Positions 47,815 through 57,427 of a DNA stretch of 64,000 bases are shown one piece after another. The number at the start of each line of letters is the position of its first letter. Within the stretch, counting starts at the first letter, position 1. The DNA is from Eledone cirrhosa (taxonomy: Eukaryota > Mollusca > Cephalopoda > Octopoda > Eledonidae). The stretch spans positions 25,803,608-25,867,607 of the forward strand of contig OZ024744.1 in NCBI GenBank assembly GCA_964016885.1. Direction: 5' to 3'. The position numbers were made by a program, and so were the translations under genes. The notes below the pieces were generated by a model. The model had not been told where the DNA came from. It was given only the letters and a program-made list of their open reading frames with translations, and searched no databases.

Positions 47815-48170
47815 AAGAAATGTGTTATATGTAGAATATATTCACAATTAAATTGTAAAACTAGAAATGTAGTCTATAGCATAACATGTACAGAAGGTAC
47901 TTGCAGAAACTTGAAAACGACATACATAGGTGAGACAGCCCATAGCATAGGAGAGAGATTAGACCAACACTGGGGGAACTAAAAGGACAAAAAGACAGTT
48001 CTCATTAAATTTCGGTACTATATGAACACATCAGACTAAAACATGATGGTAGTATAGATAACCTAGAAATTGAAATAATATCTAAACATAGAAATGACTC
48101 AACGGACAGACAAATCAGAGAATCAACTGAAATAGAACTAAGAAAACCAAAGTTGAACAGAAAAAAATGA
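47815..48170 (+). pseudogene. Penelope-like element GIY-YIG endonuclease remnant
   Basis: Reads KKCVICRIYSQLNCKT (a CxxC pair), NVVYSITC, then TTYIGETAHSIGERLDQH, matching the (G)VY...YIG...R..H pattern of GIY-YIG nucleases. A stop (47980-47982) and a frameshift follow, then 'LYEHIRLKHDGSIDNLEIEI' and 'RQIRESTEIELRKPKLNRK' to TGA 48168-48170, the usual end of Penelope proteins. The domain nicks DNA for retroelement insertion. Confidence 0.75.
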
Positions 48171-48702
48171 ATGTTGATCAGAAAAAACAACAACAACCAT
48201 GCACAAACACACAATAATGACTTAAGATAAATATAAATAAATAAATATACACAAGTACAATAACAACAACCACACATAAACACACACACTAGTGAGCAAA
48301 CACAGATTCAGACATGGAAACACACCAAACAGAAAACACACAGACAAATGCAAGCGCATATAGAGACAAGAATAAATAAATAAATAATAGAATTGACATT
48401 ACAATACAATGGAAGGAAACCACTGATGATGTCACAGATGTGTGATGAAAGAAGTTTGATAGATTATATATACATATTTATATCTATGTTTTTAATAGTT
48501 GGTCAATCAATTATTGATTGCCAGCTAAATTAATTATAGAGATATAAAAGATACAGAAGCGAATCCAAACCAAACCAAACAGTGAGAGTGTTTTATTATT
48601 ATTTCTGGCAATATGATAACAAATTGACCCTCTCCAAATATAACAATATTTGTTTCAACACACGATTTCATACCAAAAAGCTTGCAAAACAAATTCATCG
48701 CC

Positions 48703-48705
<3 letters not shown>
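48171..48705. other. Unassigned AT-rich sequence
   Basis: Contains a few ATAA repeats (48227-48245, 48370-48390). No gene or known element seen. Confidence 0.4.

Positions 48706-48760
<55 letters not shown>
48706..48760. repeat. (TA)n then (GA)n microsatellite
   Basis: About 17 TA units followed by about 10 GA units. Confidence 0.9.
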
Positions 48761-48892
48761 TATAAGATAGTAAGATCGTAAAGATATAAGATAGTAATTA
48801 ATGACTATCTTTCACTATTTGGGGTTTATATATAAAAAATATATAACCATAAAAGTTTTTATTATATACATAACCATAAATAGTATCCTTAA

Positions 48893-48894
48893 TA

Positions 48895-48988
<94 letters not shown>
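48893..48988. repeat. (TA)n microsatellite, ~47 units
   Basis: Nearly pure TA. It abuts the CTAG end of the Helitron-like element at 48989. Confidence 0.95.
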
Positions 48989-48989
<1 letters not shown>

Positions 48990-51488
48990 TAGCAGAAGTA
49001 CCCGGGCGTAAGTCGACCTTTGGTCTGTTAGAATGTGTGAAAGTTACTTCCCGCGCATCACAGGTTCAAAACTTCAAACTTCAATGAAAAAAAAATAGGT
49101 TAGTAGACACAGGTGTGTAATTTATTAATTGTAGTTACACAGTGTATCGTTGAAATTGTTCTCTGCACGACTGACGGAAGTCAAAATCGCTTGATATTGA
49201 ATGTTCAGTTAATTTAAAGCAGGGTGAAAATGTCGATTACTTTCAGGGTTTTTTATTTTTTACAATTTTTGCGCTCACATGTGCAGAAGAAGAATTAAAA
49301 GGGCCTTTATCTTAACCGCGGCATAATGGCGAGTCTTTTGTGACAGTTTTCAAGAATATAGGACGTTCCTGTAAAAAGTTTTCCCATGTGTAACTTTGCC
49401 TTGTTTTTTTGCGCAAAGTCGAGCCCCGCTTCAGTTTTATTGATTTTTTACATCAATGCGTGATCTCTGAAGTAGATTTGAGTAGCTAAAAACCTGTCCT
49501 GGTAAATTTGCTATAGGTGAAAAAAAGTTGATCAAAATTGTATATAGGGTTATTGCCCTTTGCCACAGCCTCAAGCCTCGTCTGACGGGATGTTGGTGAT
49601 TCCTCCGTCAGCGCTTGTTAGCGACGAAGGCGAACATCAGCAAGCCTTGTCGTACGTGATGTTGGTGACTCAACCAGCCGGGAAAGACGTCTATCAGCGA
49701 GTCGAGATTTGCGCTCAGCAGCTGTTTCCTAGAGAAAATTAATTCATTCTACTGGTTAGCTAAGCCAATGGCAGTGTCAATAGTAAATGAGAAAAGTCTA
49801 ACATGAACAAAAGGGAATCAAGGTAAGACAATAAATTTAATATAACTACGATTAGAATGTTGTAGTTGCTTAAAAGTGGTGACAGTTAGGATAAACGCAG
49901 TACTTGCTAACATTAAAGGAGAATATTCCATAAAGGATTAATCAATTGTGAATGAACTCATACCTGAGAACGCCTAATTCGTTGTCTCAAAGCAGTAGCT
50001 GTACCTTTTTTGGAGGTAAGTCTTGAACGTTTCCGTGTGGGCATAACGACGTGTAACGAAGCTGTTAGGTTAGAGAGAGGTGATTAAATACAGAGAGAGA
50101 TGACACCAGATTCGTTAGCATGGTTACTGGTGAATGGGAAGGTTTGGAAATATGATTACAATAACTTACCGAATTTTCCGGTCTATAAATTACACTTAAA
50201 ATAATTAAATTTAATCAAAAAACAGCTCTGCGTTTTATACTCCGGTGAGCCTTATGTATAAATAATAAAATGGTAATCAATTACGGCTCTAACAGAAGTA
50301 ATAGATCTAGACTAAAAGTAAAGAAGATAGCATTTTCCTGGTTGGCCTTACACGCTGTTGCGCGGACCTGATTTTAAATGATACGCGTTATATCCTGGTG
50401 AGCCTCATAGAGCGGAAAATATCTATTGGAAAAGAATACGAATTCATGACCAAGGTGTGATAAAATAGGCGTCTATACAGCGCCTGAAACAAACTTGTCC
50501 AAAACCCTAGGATTTTTCTCGTTAAGTATCCACCCAAAAGGAACCGTTTTTTAGTTACAAAAAGTAACCAAAGTGTATAGTAGCTATATTTCTGACATAT
50601 CATGCCAAAAAGAACAATATATTCAAAAAATGTTCTAAAGTACATTCAACCTCTCTTTTTGACCGATATCTTAATAAGCAAGTTATCGATTTTTTATTGG
50701 CTGTCAGTGTCTATCTGCATGCAGGTGTGCACGTGTGCGCAATTAATTGCAAATACGCTCATAACATTTAGTCGAAAGCAGAACAACACATGCCATTAGA
50801 GGTGGGCTAATAATGAAGACACAAACCCTGGTGAACTTACGTTTAAACACCCGAAAAGTTACTCACTTCCTGTGCAAAAGACTGTATTATAAATTAAGTG
50901 ATTTTTTAGAATCTTTTGTTTAAAAAAGGAAAACATTGGTACGGCGTAACATTTTTTACAACTTTGTATGTGTACAATACAACTTGGTCAACGTATTATT
51001 TAGTATTTTTTTTTTCAAAAAGCATCATTATTTAAGACTGTTTGAAAATTTACTCACAGCTTTTAGCATCACAAAAGACACCATTAAATTTGGTTCCCTT
51101 TTCAGATAGGGATAATACTGTATTTCCACTTGAATAAGGTGGAATATGAAAAGATAAACTCTTTAATGGTCGGTCATTTACTGAGACAGCTGGGAAGACA
51201 TGCAGCTGACCGTCCAATCAATAACGCACGTCCTTATATGGGCATATGCAATTTATTTTTATTGCGCCAGATGTAAACTAAGAGTTCTTGTGTTCGAATT
51301 CACATAAAATTTCATTGGAATCGAAAAACATTCTGTCATAGTGCCCGATTATCGATATCTCAAGTAGCCTATTCCACTCTACGCGTTGAGTTTTATATAT
51401 GTGTGAGGTTTCATGAAAATTGGATGAACGGTGTAGCATGCAAGTTGGGAACACCAAACAATGTCCATCTTCCCTTTATATATATAGA
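48989..51488 (-). mobile_element. Non-autonomous Helitron-like element candidate
   Basis: Read on the minus strand it is A|TC...CTAG|T. The 5' end is TCTATATATATAAAGGGAAG (at 51488). The 3' end is ACGCCCGGGTACTTCTGCTAG (at 48989) with a short GC palindrome 11 bases before CTAG. A related 3' end lies on the + strand at 56603. The insertion is between A and T in a TA tract, as the Helitron rule requires. The ~2.5-kb interior has no Rep or helicase. It includes a weak 60-codon frame (49560-49742) of unknown meaning and two similar motifs at about 50236 and 50398 ('ggtgagccttat' / 'ggtgagcctcat'). Confidence 0.6.
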
Positions 51489-51930
51489 TATGAAAAAAAA
51501 AATTGGCTTTGTAGTTGCTAGATAAGATATGCTCAAAAATAAGAATAAGAAGAAAGCAAGAATGAGGGAGCTTCCTCATCAGTTGTCTACTGGGGGTCTC
51601 GGATACATACATATATATATATATATATATGTCTCCTCTACCCCTCTCCTTCCATCCACCCACCACTACTACCCCCACACGCCTCACCACTTGTTTCATA
51701 TTTATTTTTTTAACCTCTTTTTCATTTATTTTCCTTCCCTTCATTTCCCCCCTTTTAATGTCTTTCCACCCCCACCCCCCATCACACCCTCGGAACTCTT
51801 TTCCTTGTAACTTTTCTCCTGATGAAGAGATTATGCCCGAAACGTCGTCCCCCACCCCCACTCTCAAGTATGAACCTAATACTAACACTTTGTACTGCAC
51901 TCTTCGTTATTGTTTTTGTTTTCTGTTTTA

Positions 51931-51940
<10 letters not shown>
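51489..51940. other. CT-rich low-complexity spacer with a CTGATGA...GAAAC motif
   Basis: 51620-51800 is pyrimidine-rich. 'cctgatgaagagattatgcc' followed by 'cgaaacgtcg' is at about 51819-51849. Similar GATGAAG...CGAAACGT motifs are common in metazoan retroelements. No gene supported. Confidence 0.4.

Positions 51941-52016
<76 letters not shown>
51941..52016. repeat. (TA)n then (GA)n microsatellite
   Basis: TA units to about 51964, then about 23 GA units (51970-52016). Confidence 0.9.
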
Positions 52017-52019
<3 letters not shown>

Positions 52020-52642
52020 GCTGATATCTTCCGATACCTACGTGATCAGATTAGTAAGGGAGGAGGGTGGGTGCTCCGAAGCCTTAATATCTTGAATAAG
52101 GACAGGATGGAAGAAGTTTGGGGAAAGCTTTCCTCTGTTGACAACAAAGAGTTTCTCCCTATGAACGAAAGGCCGGTTATATGATGCCTGTGTGTGATGC
52201 GCAATGTTGCATGGTAGGAGACATGGGCAGCAAGTGCAGAGGATATTCGACGGTTGGAGAGAAATGAAGCAAGCATGCTCCCTTGGATGTGCAATGTCAA
52301 TGTGTGTGAACGACCAAGCATAGACGAGTTAAGAGAGAAACTGTGTATAAGAGGGATAAACTGTAGTGTACAGGAGAACAGACTGTGTTGGTATGGACAT
52401 GTGATGCACATGGAAGATGACCAATGGGTGAAGAAGTGCCAAGAAATGCTAGTAGAAGGAAGACGTAGTAGAGGAAGACCAGAAATATCATGGGCAGAAG
52501 TGGTGCGATCTGACCTCAGATCACTGAAGCTCACGGAGGAGATGACGAAGGACCGTGACAAGTGGAGAGATGCTGTGCTGACGAGGACCCGCCCCACCCT
52601 TGCAAGCAAGGAAAAGCGGACGTAAAATGATGATGATGATGA
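52017..52642 (+). pseudogene. LINE ORF C-terminus with (ATG)n tail
   Basis: Reads 'ADIFRYLRDQISKGGGWVL', later 'WAASAEDIRRLERNEASML', then 'ENRLCWYGHVMHMEDDQWVK' and 'GRRSRGRPEISWAEVVRSDL'. The 'R..WYGHV' and 'RGRP..W' patterns are typical of the post-RT region of many invertebrate LINEs (RTE- or CR1-like; clade not settled). The first half carries a stop at 52183 and a frameshift. From 52254 it is open to TAA 52623-52625. It ends in (GAT)n at 52627-52642, a LINE-style microsatellite tail. The RT core is missing, so this is a 5'-truncated copy. Confidence 0.7.
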
Positions 52643-52740
52643 TATAGTACGGACTTGACAGGCTAGATGTAATTAACATCAACACTAGCATCACATGATA
52701 CAGAGTTGAAAACAGAATATATATTTTTCAATTCTCTTAA

Positions 52741-52965
52741 ATGCACCACCAGTTATACCAAGTTAAGAAATTCTCACACTTGAACATTAACACTGAGGCT
52801 GAAATGGCGGCAGCTATTAAATGCCTTGGGTTGGTGACTTTGAATATGCAGACGGTATCGGCCTGTTGGAGAATGAATTTGAAAGCATTCAAACATTTTA
52901 CACCCAGGCCTCTACGGCTAAAGATGTATGTCTGTTAATTAACAGACAAAACAATCCGGTATATT
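52741..52965 (+). pseudogene. LINE reverse transcriptase crumb (YADG box)
   Basis: One frame reads 'DFEYADGIGLLENEFESIQT' and 'KDVCLLINRQNN', matching the YADD catalytic region of LINE reverse transcriptases with the last D changed to G. Very short, with stops on both sides. The clade cannot be told. Confidence 0.55.
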
Positions 52966-52974
52966 ACCACACAA

Positions 52975-53290
52975 CCTTGAATTGAAGAAGGGTATAGCCA
53001 CCATGTTTCTCAGAAGACTGGATCAGTCAATATTGTGCAATGGGACACGTATGGTTGTGACTAAACTACATTATCACATTATCGAAGTCAAAATCCTCAT
53101 TAAATGTGGAATGGGAGACATCATATACTTGGAATCTCGCTAATACTAACAGATGTCCCCTTTCATTTGCAAATATTACAATATTCAGTGAGAGTCAGTT
53201 ATACAAGGACCATCGACAAGTCCCAAGGTCAAATACTACAGGTTGTTGTTCTCCAGCTAGAGGAGGGCTGTTTCTTACATGCTCCAAAGA
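52975..53290 (+). pseudogene. Helitron PIF1-type helicase C-terminal remnant
   Basis: 'LKKGIATMFLRRLDQSILCN', 'GTRMVVTKLHYHIIEVKIL' and, after stops and a shift, 'LQYSVRVSYTRTIDKSQGQI' with 'VVLQLEEGCFLHA'. These match the end of PIF1-like helicases in Helitrons ('L..G....LLRNLD....CNGTR.VV', 'TI.KSQGQ', 'CFSHGQL'). The helicase unwinds DNA during rolling-circle transposition. Only the last ~110 residues survive. Confidence 0.7.
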
Positions 53291-53559
53291 AAAAAAGTTA
53301 AAAACATTGTCTATACTGAAGTTCTGTAAATGGTTTATAATTTTCGTAGAATAGATTTTTCTATTATTTTGTTTATTACTTTCTGTATTGAGATAAATGA
53401 ATTATTACATTTATGTTATGCAATATTTAAATACTTTTAAGATCTTTTATTCTAAGGAACATTACAAACCGATAACAATAGGTGTCATATAAATATATAA
53501 ACGAGTATTTGTGTGCGCAACCAGGCACGCATCGGTATGTGCAAAGACACACTGCCTAA
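53291..53559. other. Unassigned AT-rich sequence
   Basis: No feature recognised. Confidence 0.4.
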
Positions 53560-53720
53560 TAATTAGAGTATTTGATTCACAATGGTAAGGTCTTAGGTTG
53601 GACCAAATGGCAGGTTGTGTCCCTGTGCAAACACTTCAAATGCTGAAGGTGATCATTGCGTCAGACAGCCCTCCACTCATATCTTATTCTGCTCTCAGTC
53701 ACTAATTTTAATGGAAACTT
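53560..53720 (+). mobile_element. Degenerate tRNA-derived SINE
   Basis: 'gattcacaatggtaaggtct' then 'taggttggacc' resemble A and B box surroundings. 'ggttgtgtccctgtgcaaac' followed by 'acttca' resembles the body of a second mollusc SINE type ('gtgtccttgagcaagacactt'). Confidence 0.4.
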
Positions 53721-53784
53721 TTATAAACCCCGGACTGAGGAACCTCTGGCCTTAAGAGAGATTTTAACATGTGTGTATGGGAGC

Positions 53785-53891
53785 GTATATATATATCCAT
53801 AGATATACATATATACACATACACACGCGCTGAGTCACTCATAGATACAAACATGTATATATACATAATCTTATACATACACACATACACA

Positions 53892-53925
<34 letters not shown>

Positions 53926-53985
53926 CATTCACACATACACACACATATATATGTATATACATATATTTATATATATGGTATGGTA
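53785..53985. repeat. TA/CA/CATA-rich microsatellite cluster
   Basis: Short runs of tatatata, acacatac and ctctctct with no coding potential. Confidence 0.8.
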
Positions 53986-54134
53986 TGATATGGTCCCGCG
54001 GGGGCCCTGTATTGACATACAGCGTTTCTTGGGCATTTTATTTAACCCTGGCGGATCCCATCCCTCTCCTGGCCTGAGTACAGCAGATTTCTTCCAGAGA
54101 AAGAGAGAAAGTGAGAAAGAGATATATAAGAATC

Positions 54135-54302
54135 GCCCCCCCCCCCGCCTCAGTACTAGACCGGTACTTTTGTTATCGACCTCGAAAGGATGAAAGGCTT
54201 AGTTGACCTCGGTGGAATTTGAACTCAGAGAACAGAGAGCCGGCAGGAATAGAATAAAACTTCCTATCCGACGGTCTAACTACTTTCTCAATTCACCGCC
54301 TA
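54135..54302 (-). mobile_element. Cephalopod tRNA-derived SINE
   Basis: On the minus strand it starts GGCGGTGAATTGAGAAAGTA (A-box region), has GAGTTCAAATTCC (B box), then CACCGAGGTCAACTAAGCC, TTTCATCCTTTCGAGGTCGA and GTACCGGTCTAGTACTGAGG, ending in a G run. Transcribed by RNA polymerase III in its active form. The far 3' tail is missing. Confidence 0.8.
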
Positions 54303-54346
54303 GACATACATACATACATACATACATACATACATACATACATACA

Positions 54347-54377
<31 letters not shown>
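54303..54377. repeat. (CATA)n microsatellite
   Basis: About 18 units directly next to the SINE head. Confidence 0.95.
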
Positions 54378-54378
<1 letters not shown>

Positions 54379-54388
54379 AGTACATACA

Positions 54389-54471
54389 TTATTAGCTATC
54401 GTCATCAACGTATACCTTCCTGCGTTCAATCATCTGGCAGGAAGGTATACGTTGCTGACGATAGCTAATAA
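54389..54471. repeat. Inverted repeat: 35-bp arms, 13-nt loop
   Basis: Arms 54389-54423 and 54437-54471 match at 34 of 35 positions (ttattagctatcgtc... against ...gacgatagctaataa). It could be a tiny foldback or MITE-like element. Confidence 0.9.
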
Positions 54472-54755
54472 GCTTGAAACTAGTACAGCGTTCCTTTGTC
54501 AGTGTTGAACAAATGAGCAACGAAGGTTGCTAGACACTACGGCTTAATTCGGGTTGTTTGTTTACAAACACACCGAGCATTATAATAAATGTTCGGTGAA
54601 TCCATACGTACATATATATATATATGTGCATGTATGTATATGTATATATATACATACTACTGTAGGTCTGTATACATATATGTGTGTACGTATATATACT
54701 TATATTTAAGTAACAGTCGTACTAAGACTGGGAAATGAAATTTCGTTTCATTTTT

Positions 54756-54758
54756 TCC

Positions 54759-54795
<37 letters not shown>
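54756..54795. repeat. (TA)n microsatellite
   Basis: About 19 TA units. Confidence 0.9.
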
Positions 54796-54799
<4 letters not shown>

Positions 54800-54867
54800 G
54801 AAGGAAGTGTGGTAAGGAGCCAAATGGACCATAACGCACCAGAGTACTCGATACTCAGTGTAATAGA

Positions 54868-54967
54868 AAAAGAGTCAGGACCCTGACGGCTGAGCTCCGG
54901 CCGTTTCGACAGCTAGATCTAGCTGTTGAAACGGCCGGAGCTCAGGCGTCGGGGTTCTGACTCTTTT
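54868..54967. repeat. 100-bp palindrome without loop
   Basis: Two 50-base arms meet at 54917/54918 (agctaga|tctagct) with four mismatches. Flanked outside by 'cgatactc' (54849) and 'gagtatcg' (55022), another short inverted pair. Possibly a foldback element. Confidence 0.9.
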
Positions 54968-54968
54968 C

Positions 54969-55009
<41 letters not shown>

Positions 55010-55010
55010 G
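54968..55010. repeat. (TA)n microsatellite
   Basis: TA-rich run next to the palindrome. Confidence 0.9.
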
Positions 55011-55194
55011 TAGAATAATCGAGTATCGAAAAATCGGCGCACGAGTTCACGATAAACAAAATTAGAACCTCACAAGTGCTTTCCTAACCTGTGGGATTCT
55101 GGCGCACGCAGAGTAAAATGCCTGTTGAGAAAGCGATGTCTTGTTCGATCATTATACCAAAAGCTTATTTTTTATAAGCAGACAGTATTATTGA

Positions 55195-55375
55195 TGTATT
55201 GGCAGTATCGGTAGAGCGTCGGACGCCATGCTGTCCAGCATATTTACGTCCCTTTACGATATGAGTTCAAATCCCGCCGAGGTTGACTTTGCCTTTCATC
55301 CTTACGGGGTCGATAAAATAAAGTACCAGTAATTCACTGGGTAATTGCTGGCCTTGTGCCTAAAGTAGAAACAAT
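55195..55375 (+). mobile_element. Cephalopod tRNA-derived SINE, near full length
   Basis: A-box region 'ggcagtatcggtagagcgtc', B box 'gagttcaaatccc', then 'gccgaggttgactttgcctt', 'catccttacggggtcgataa', 'aagtaccagt' and 'attgctggccttgtgccta'. The best SINE copy in the window. Confidence 0.8.
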
Positions 55376-55689
55376 TATTGATTTATGTGTTGCAGAAACC
55401 CAAATATCAGAGTATTCCATCTTTCCCGAGGGTCCGGGTAACTATTTCAATAATATCTTATTTTGTTTGACCCGTTTATCTTGTTCGCTTTTTTGTCTAA
55501 GGTGGATAATGGCTTCTTAACCATCGTCTCTGTTTGTATGACCATTTTAACTTATGTTTATAGCTCTGGTATCTTCATATCCATGGAGCGCTTGTCAGCA
55601 CAATATGGATGTTGCGTTTCGCCAATTTCTACTCGCCGAAATGCGATTCTGGCTAAATTTATATTTATGTATATATATATATATATATG
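55376..55689. other. Unassigned sequence
   Basis: Short frames only, ending in a TA run at 55670-55689. Nothing recognised. Confidence 0.4.
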
Positions 55690-55778
55690 AAAAAGTGAGT
55701 CCTTCATCAGTGACCCTCCAACCGTCCTCGGCATTTCATCGCTTTAAGGGCCATATGCCTCAGGTTGGTGCGAACAAC
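55690..55778 (-). repeat. Interspersed repeat copy with CTGATGAAGGACT
   Basis: On the minus strand 'CACCAACCTGAGGCATATGG', 'TTAAAGCGATGAAATGCC' and 'CACTGATGAAGGACT' line up with the + strand copy at 56725. Family not identified. Confidence 0.7.
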
Positions 55779-55978
55779 GGCTAAAAAAAGTCGTTGGGAC
55801 ACGTAAATAAAGGGGGACGCTAGAGTAACAACAAAAGGGTTTAAGCAACGGAAAGTGAGTAGAAATAGACAAGTCCCAGATCTCTATGAATATAAACTCT
55901 GTGAAATCGTGAACAAGAGACGAAAGACCATCGAACCTGGTAGAAATGTGAGCAAGGAAAGAATTTCGCCCAAGTTTG

Positions 55979-56100
55979 ACGGGGGGGGGGGGGAGAAAGA
56001 AAAAGGAGAGAAGAGGAAGAAGAAGAAGAAGAAGAAGAAGAAGAAGAAGAAGAAGAAGAAGAAGAAGAAGAAGAAGAAGAAGAAGAAGAAGAGGATAAGG
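55979..56100. repeat. Poly-G then (AAG)n polypurine tract
   Basis: About 13 G, a purine-rich link and about 24 AAG units, over 110 bases with no pyrimidine in the core. Frames across it (all Lys or all Phe/Ser) are not genes. Confidence 0.95.
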
Positions 56101-56562
56101 TGGTCTGGTCTACGAATTCGGTAAACGCAAGTTTTGTGAAGTCGCAGACGAAAGAGAGAGAGAAAATATATATATATATACGCACACATATACGTGTAGT
56201 TGTGCAGACAGACAGTCGTGCAGAGAGGTGATAGGCGATGAAATTGCATTTTTTTTTTGGGGGGGGGGGGCGTTCATCCAATTCCTTTGTTTCAAAATAA
56301 CTGATAGTTTGGTTACGCTGATGTTTTTCTCTGAGACAAGTGTTGTAGTGTTTACATTTTCGATTTCTTAATCGATTACCAGTGCAGTTTTTATCCCCAG
56401 CATCCTCTTTTGTTTTAACACTCGGGTTATGGTTATGTTTTCTTAACTTTATAAGGCATACTGTTGGTTGAGGGAATATTAATAAAAAGTACCACATGAA
56501 AGTCTACACTGTAGACTCTACAGTTTTTAAGACAAGAAAGGAACTTAACATTGTAACTTTAA
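56101..56562. other. Unassigned sequence with a T/G homopolymer
   Basis: Includes tttttttttggggggggggg near 56249. No gene recognised. Confidence 0.4.
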
Positions 56563-56565
56563 CAC

Positions 56566-56606
56566 AGCGACTGAGCAGCCCGAGCAACGCCGGGCTTTAC
56601 TGCTAG
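56566..56606 (+). mobile_element. Helitron 3' terminus
   Basis: gcccg-agcaacgc-cgggc hairpin (56578-56595), then tttactg and CTAG (56603-56606) followed by T and a TA run. Closely related to the reversed terminus at 48989. The matching 5' end was not found. The helicase remnant at 52975 is in the same orientation. Confidence 0.6.
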
Positions 56607-56724
56607 TATATATATATCTATACTTGTTTCTTCTTATCTTTCCGTTGCAATACCATCATTGTTTGTTTACTTGTCTCGCTCGTTTCATCCTATTTTACTT
56701 GTCCCAATAACTTTATTTAGTTAT

Positions 56725-56800
56725 TGCTCGTGCCAACCAGAGGTATATGATTTTTAAAGCGAAGAAATACCAATGAAAGTTGGAAGATCACTGATGAAGG
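56725..56800 (+). repeat. Interspersed repeat copy, inverted relative to 55690
   Basis: 'gtgccaaccagaggtatatg', 'tttaaagcgaagaaatacc' and 'tcactgatgaaggactaata'. Ends in the palindrome gactaatattagtc. Confidence 0.7.
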
Positions 56801-57214
56801 ACTAATATTAGTCATATGTAACCCATGTGGAACCACGCAGCTCTGCATTTTTCTCATATTTATATATAAATATATATATATATATATCTGACGAGAGTTT
56901 ATCTTTTCAATGGAGGCCCGCAAGTACTATCCATTTATTTTTGAGACTCGAAACCGTTTCGGTAAAGGTAACCATAGTAAGTACAGTGAATTTTTTGAAA
57001 TTTATTTTGAAACTTTTTCTTATTTGTTAAACCTTGATTATATATATATATATACACTCATATACGTTCATGTATCACCTATCCCGTGTAAGATGAACGT
57101 CTGTAGATATTATCTACTTTTTCAGATAAATTGTCTGAATTCTTATCTGCCTAAACACAGTGAGCAAAACTTAATGTTTATGATAAGCCATGTCAACGTC
57201 AGTGTTGAGGTTGG
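56801..57214. other. Unassigned AT-rich sequence
   Basis: TA runs near 56870 and 57040. No gene recognised. Confidence 0.4.
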
Positions 57215-57427
57215 ATGAGATAACTTTCTTTTTATTTGCCACCAGGGCATCAAGGAGTGGGACAAGTACAATGGGGGGAGTTTACATAAAAAGGCGTCCT
57301 CACTAAGGAGGAGGCAATAACAAGATATAAAAATATAAAATATAAAATATAACAAAAATAAACTGAAAAACAAAATCCTCAGGAGCACAGAGAGAGGGTG
57401 CTCCCATGAAGTTTCATCTTTGTCACC

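Noticed and set aside
48582..48992. Short frames rich in Tyr-Ile repeats
   Set aside because: Translated TA microsatellites.
51819..51849. Hammerhead ribozyme (CTGATGA...GAAAC)
   Set aside because: The bases between the two core strands do not pair to form stem II, and no matching cleavage-site arm was found nearby.
55195..55375. True tRNA gene
   Set aside because: B box is present but the cloverleaf is not complete, and the downstream body is the known SINE type.
55855..56497. Lys-rich and Ser/Phe-rich frames
   Set aside because: Produced by the (AAG)n microsatellite.
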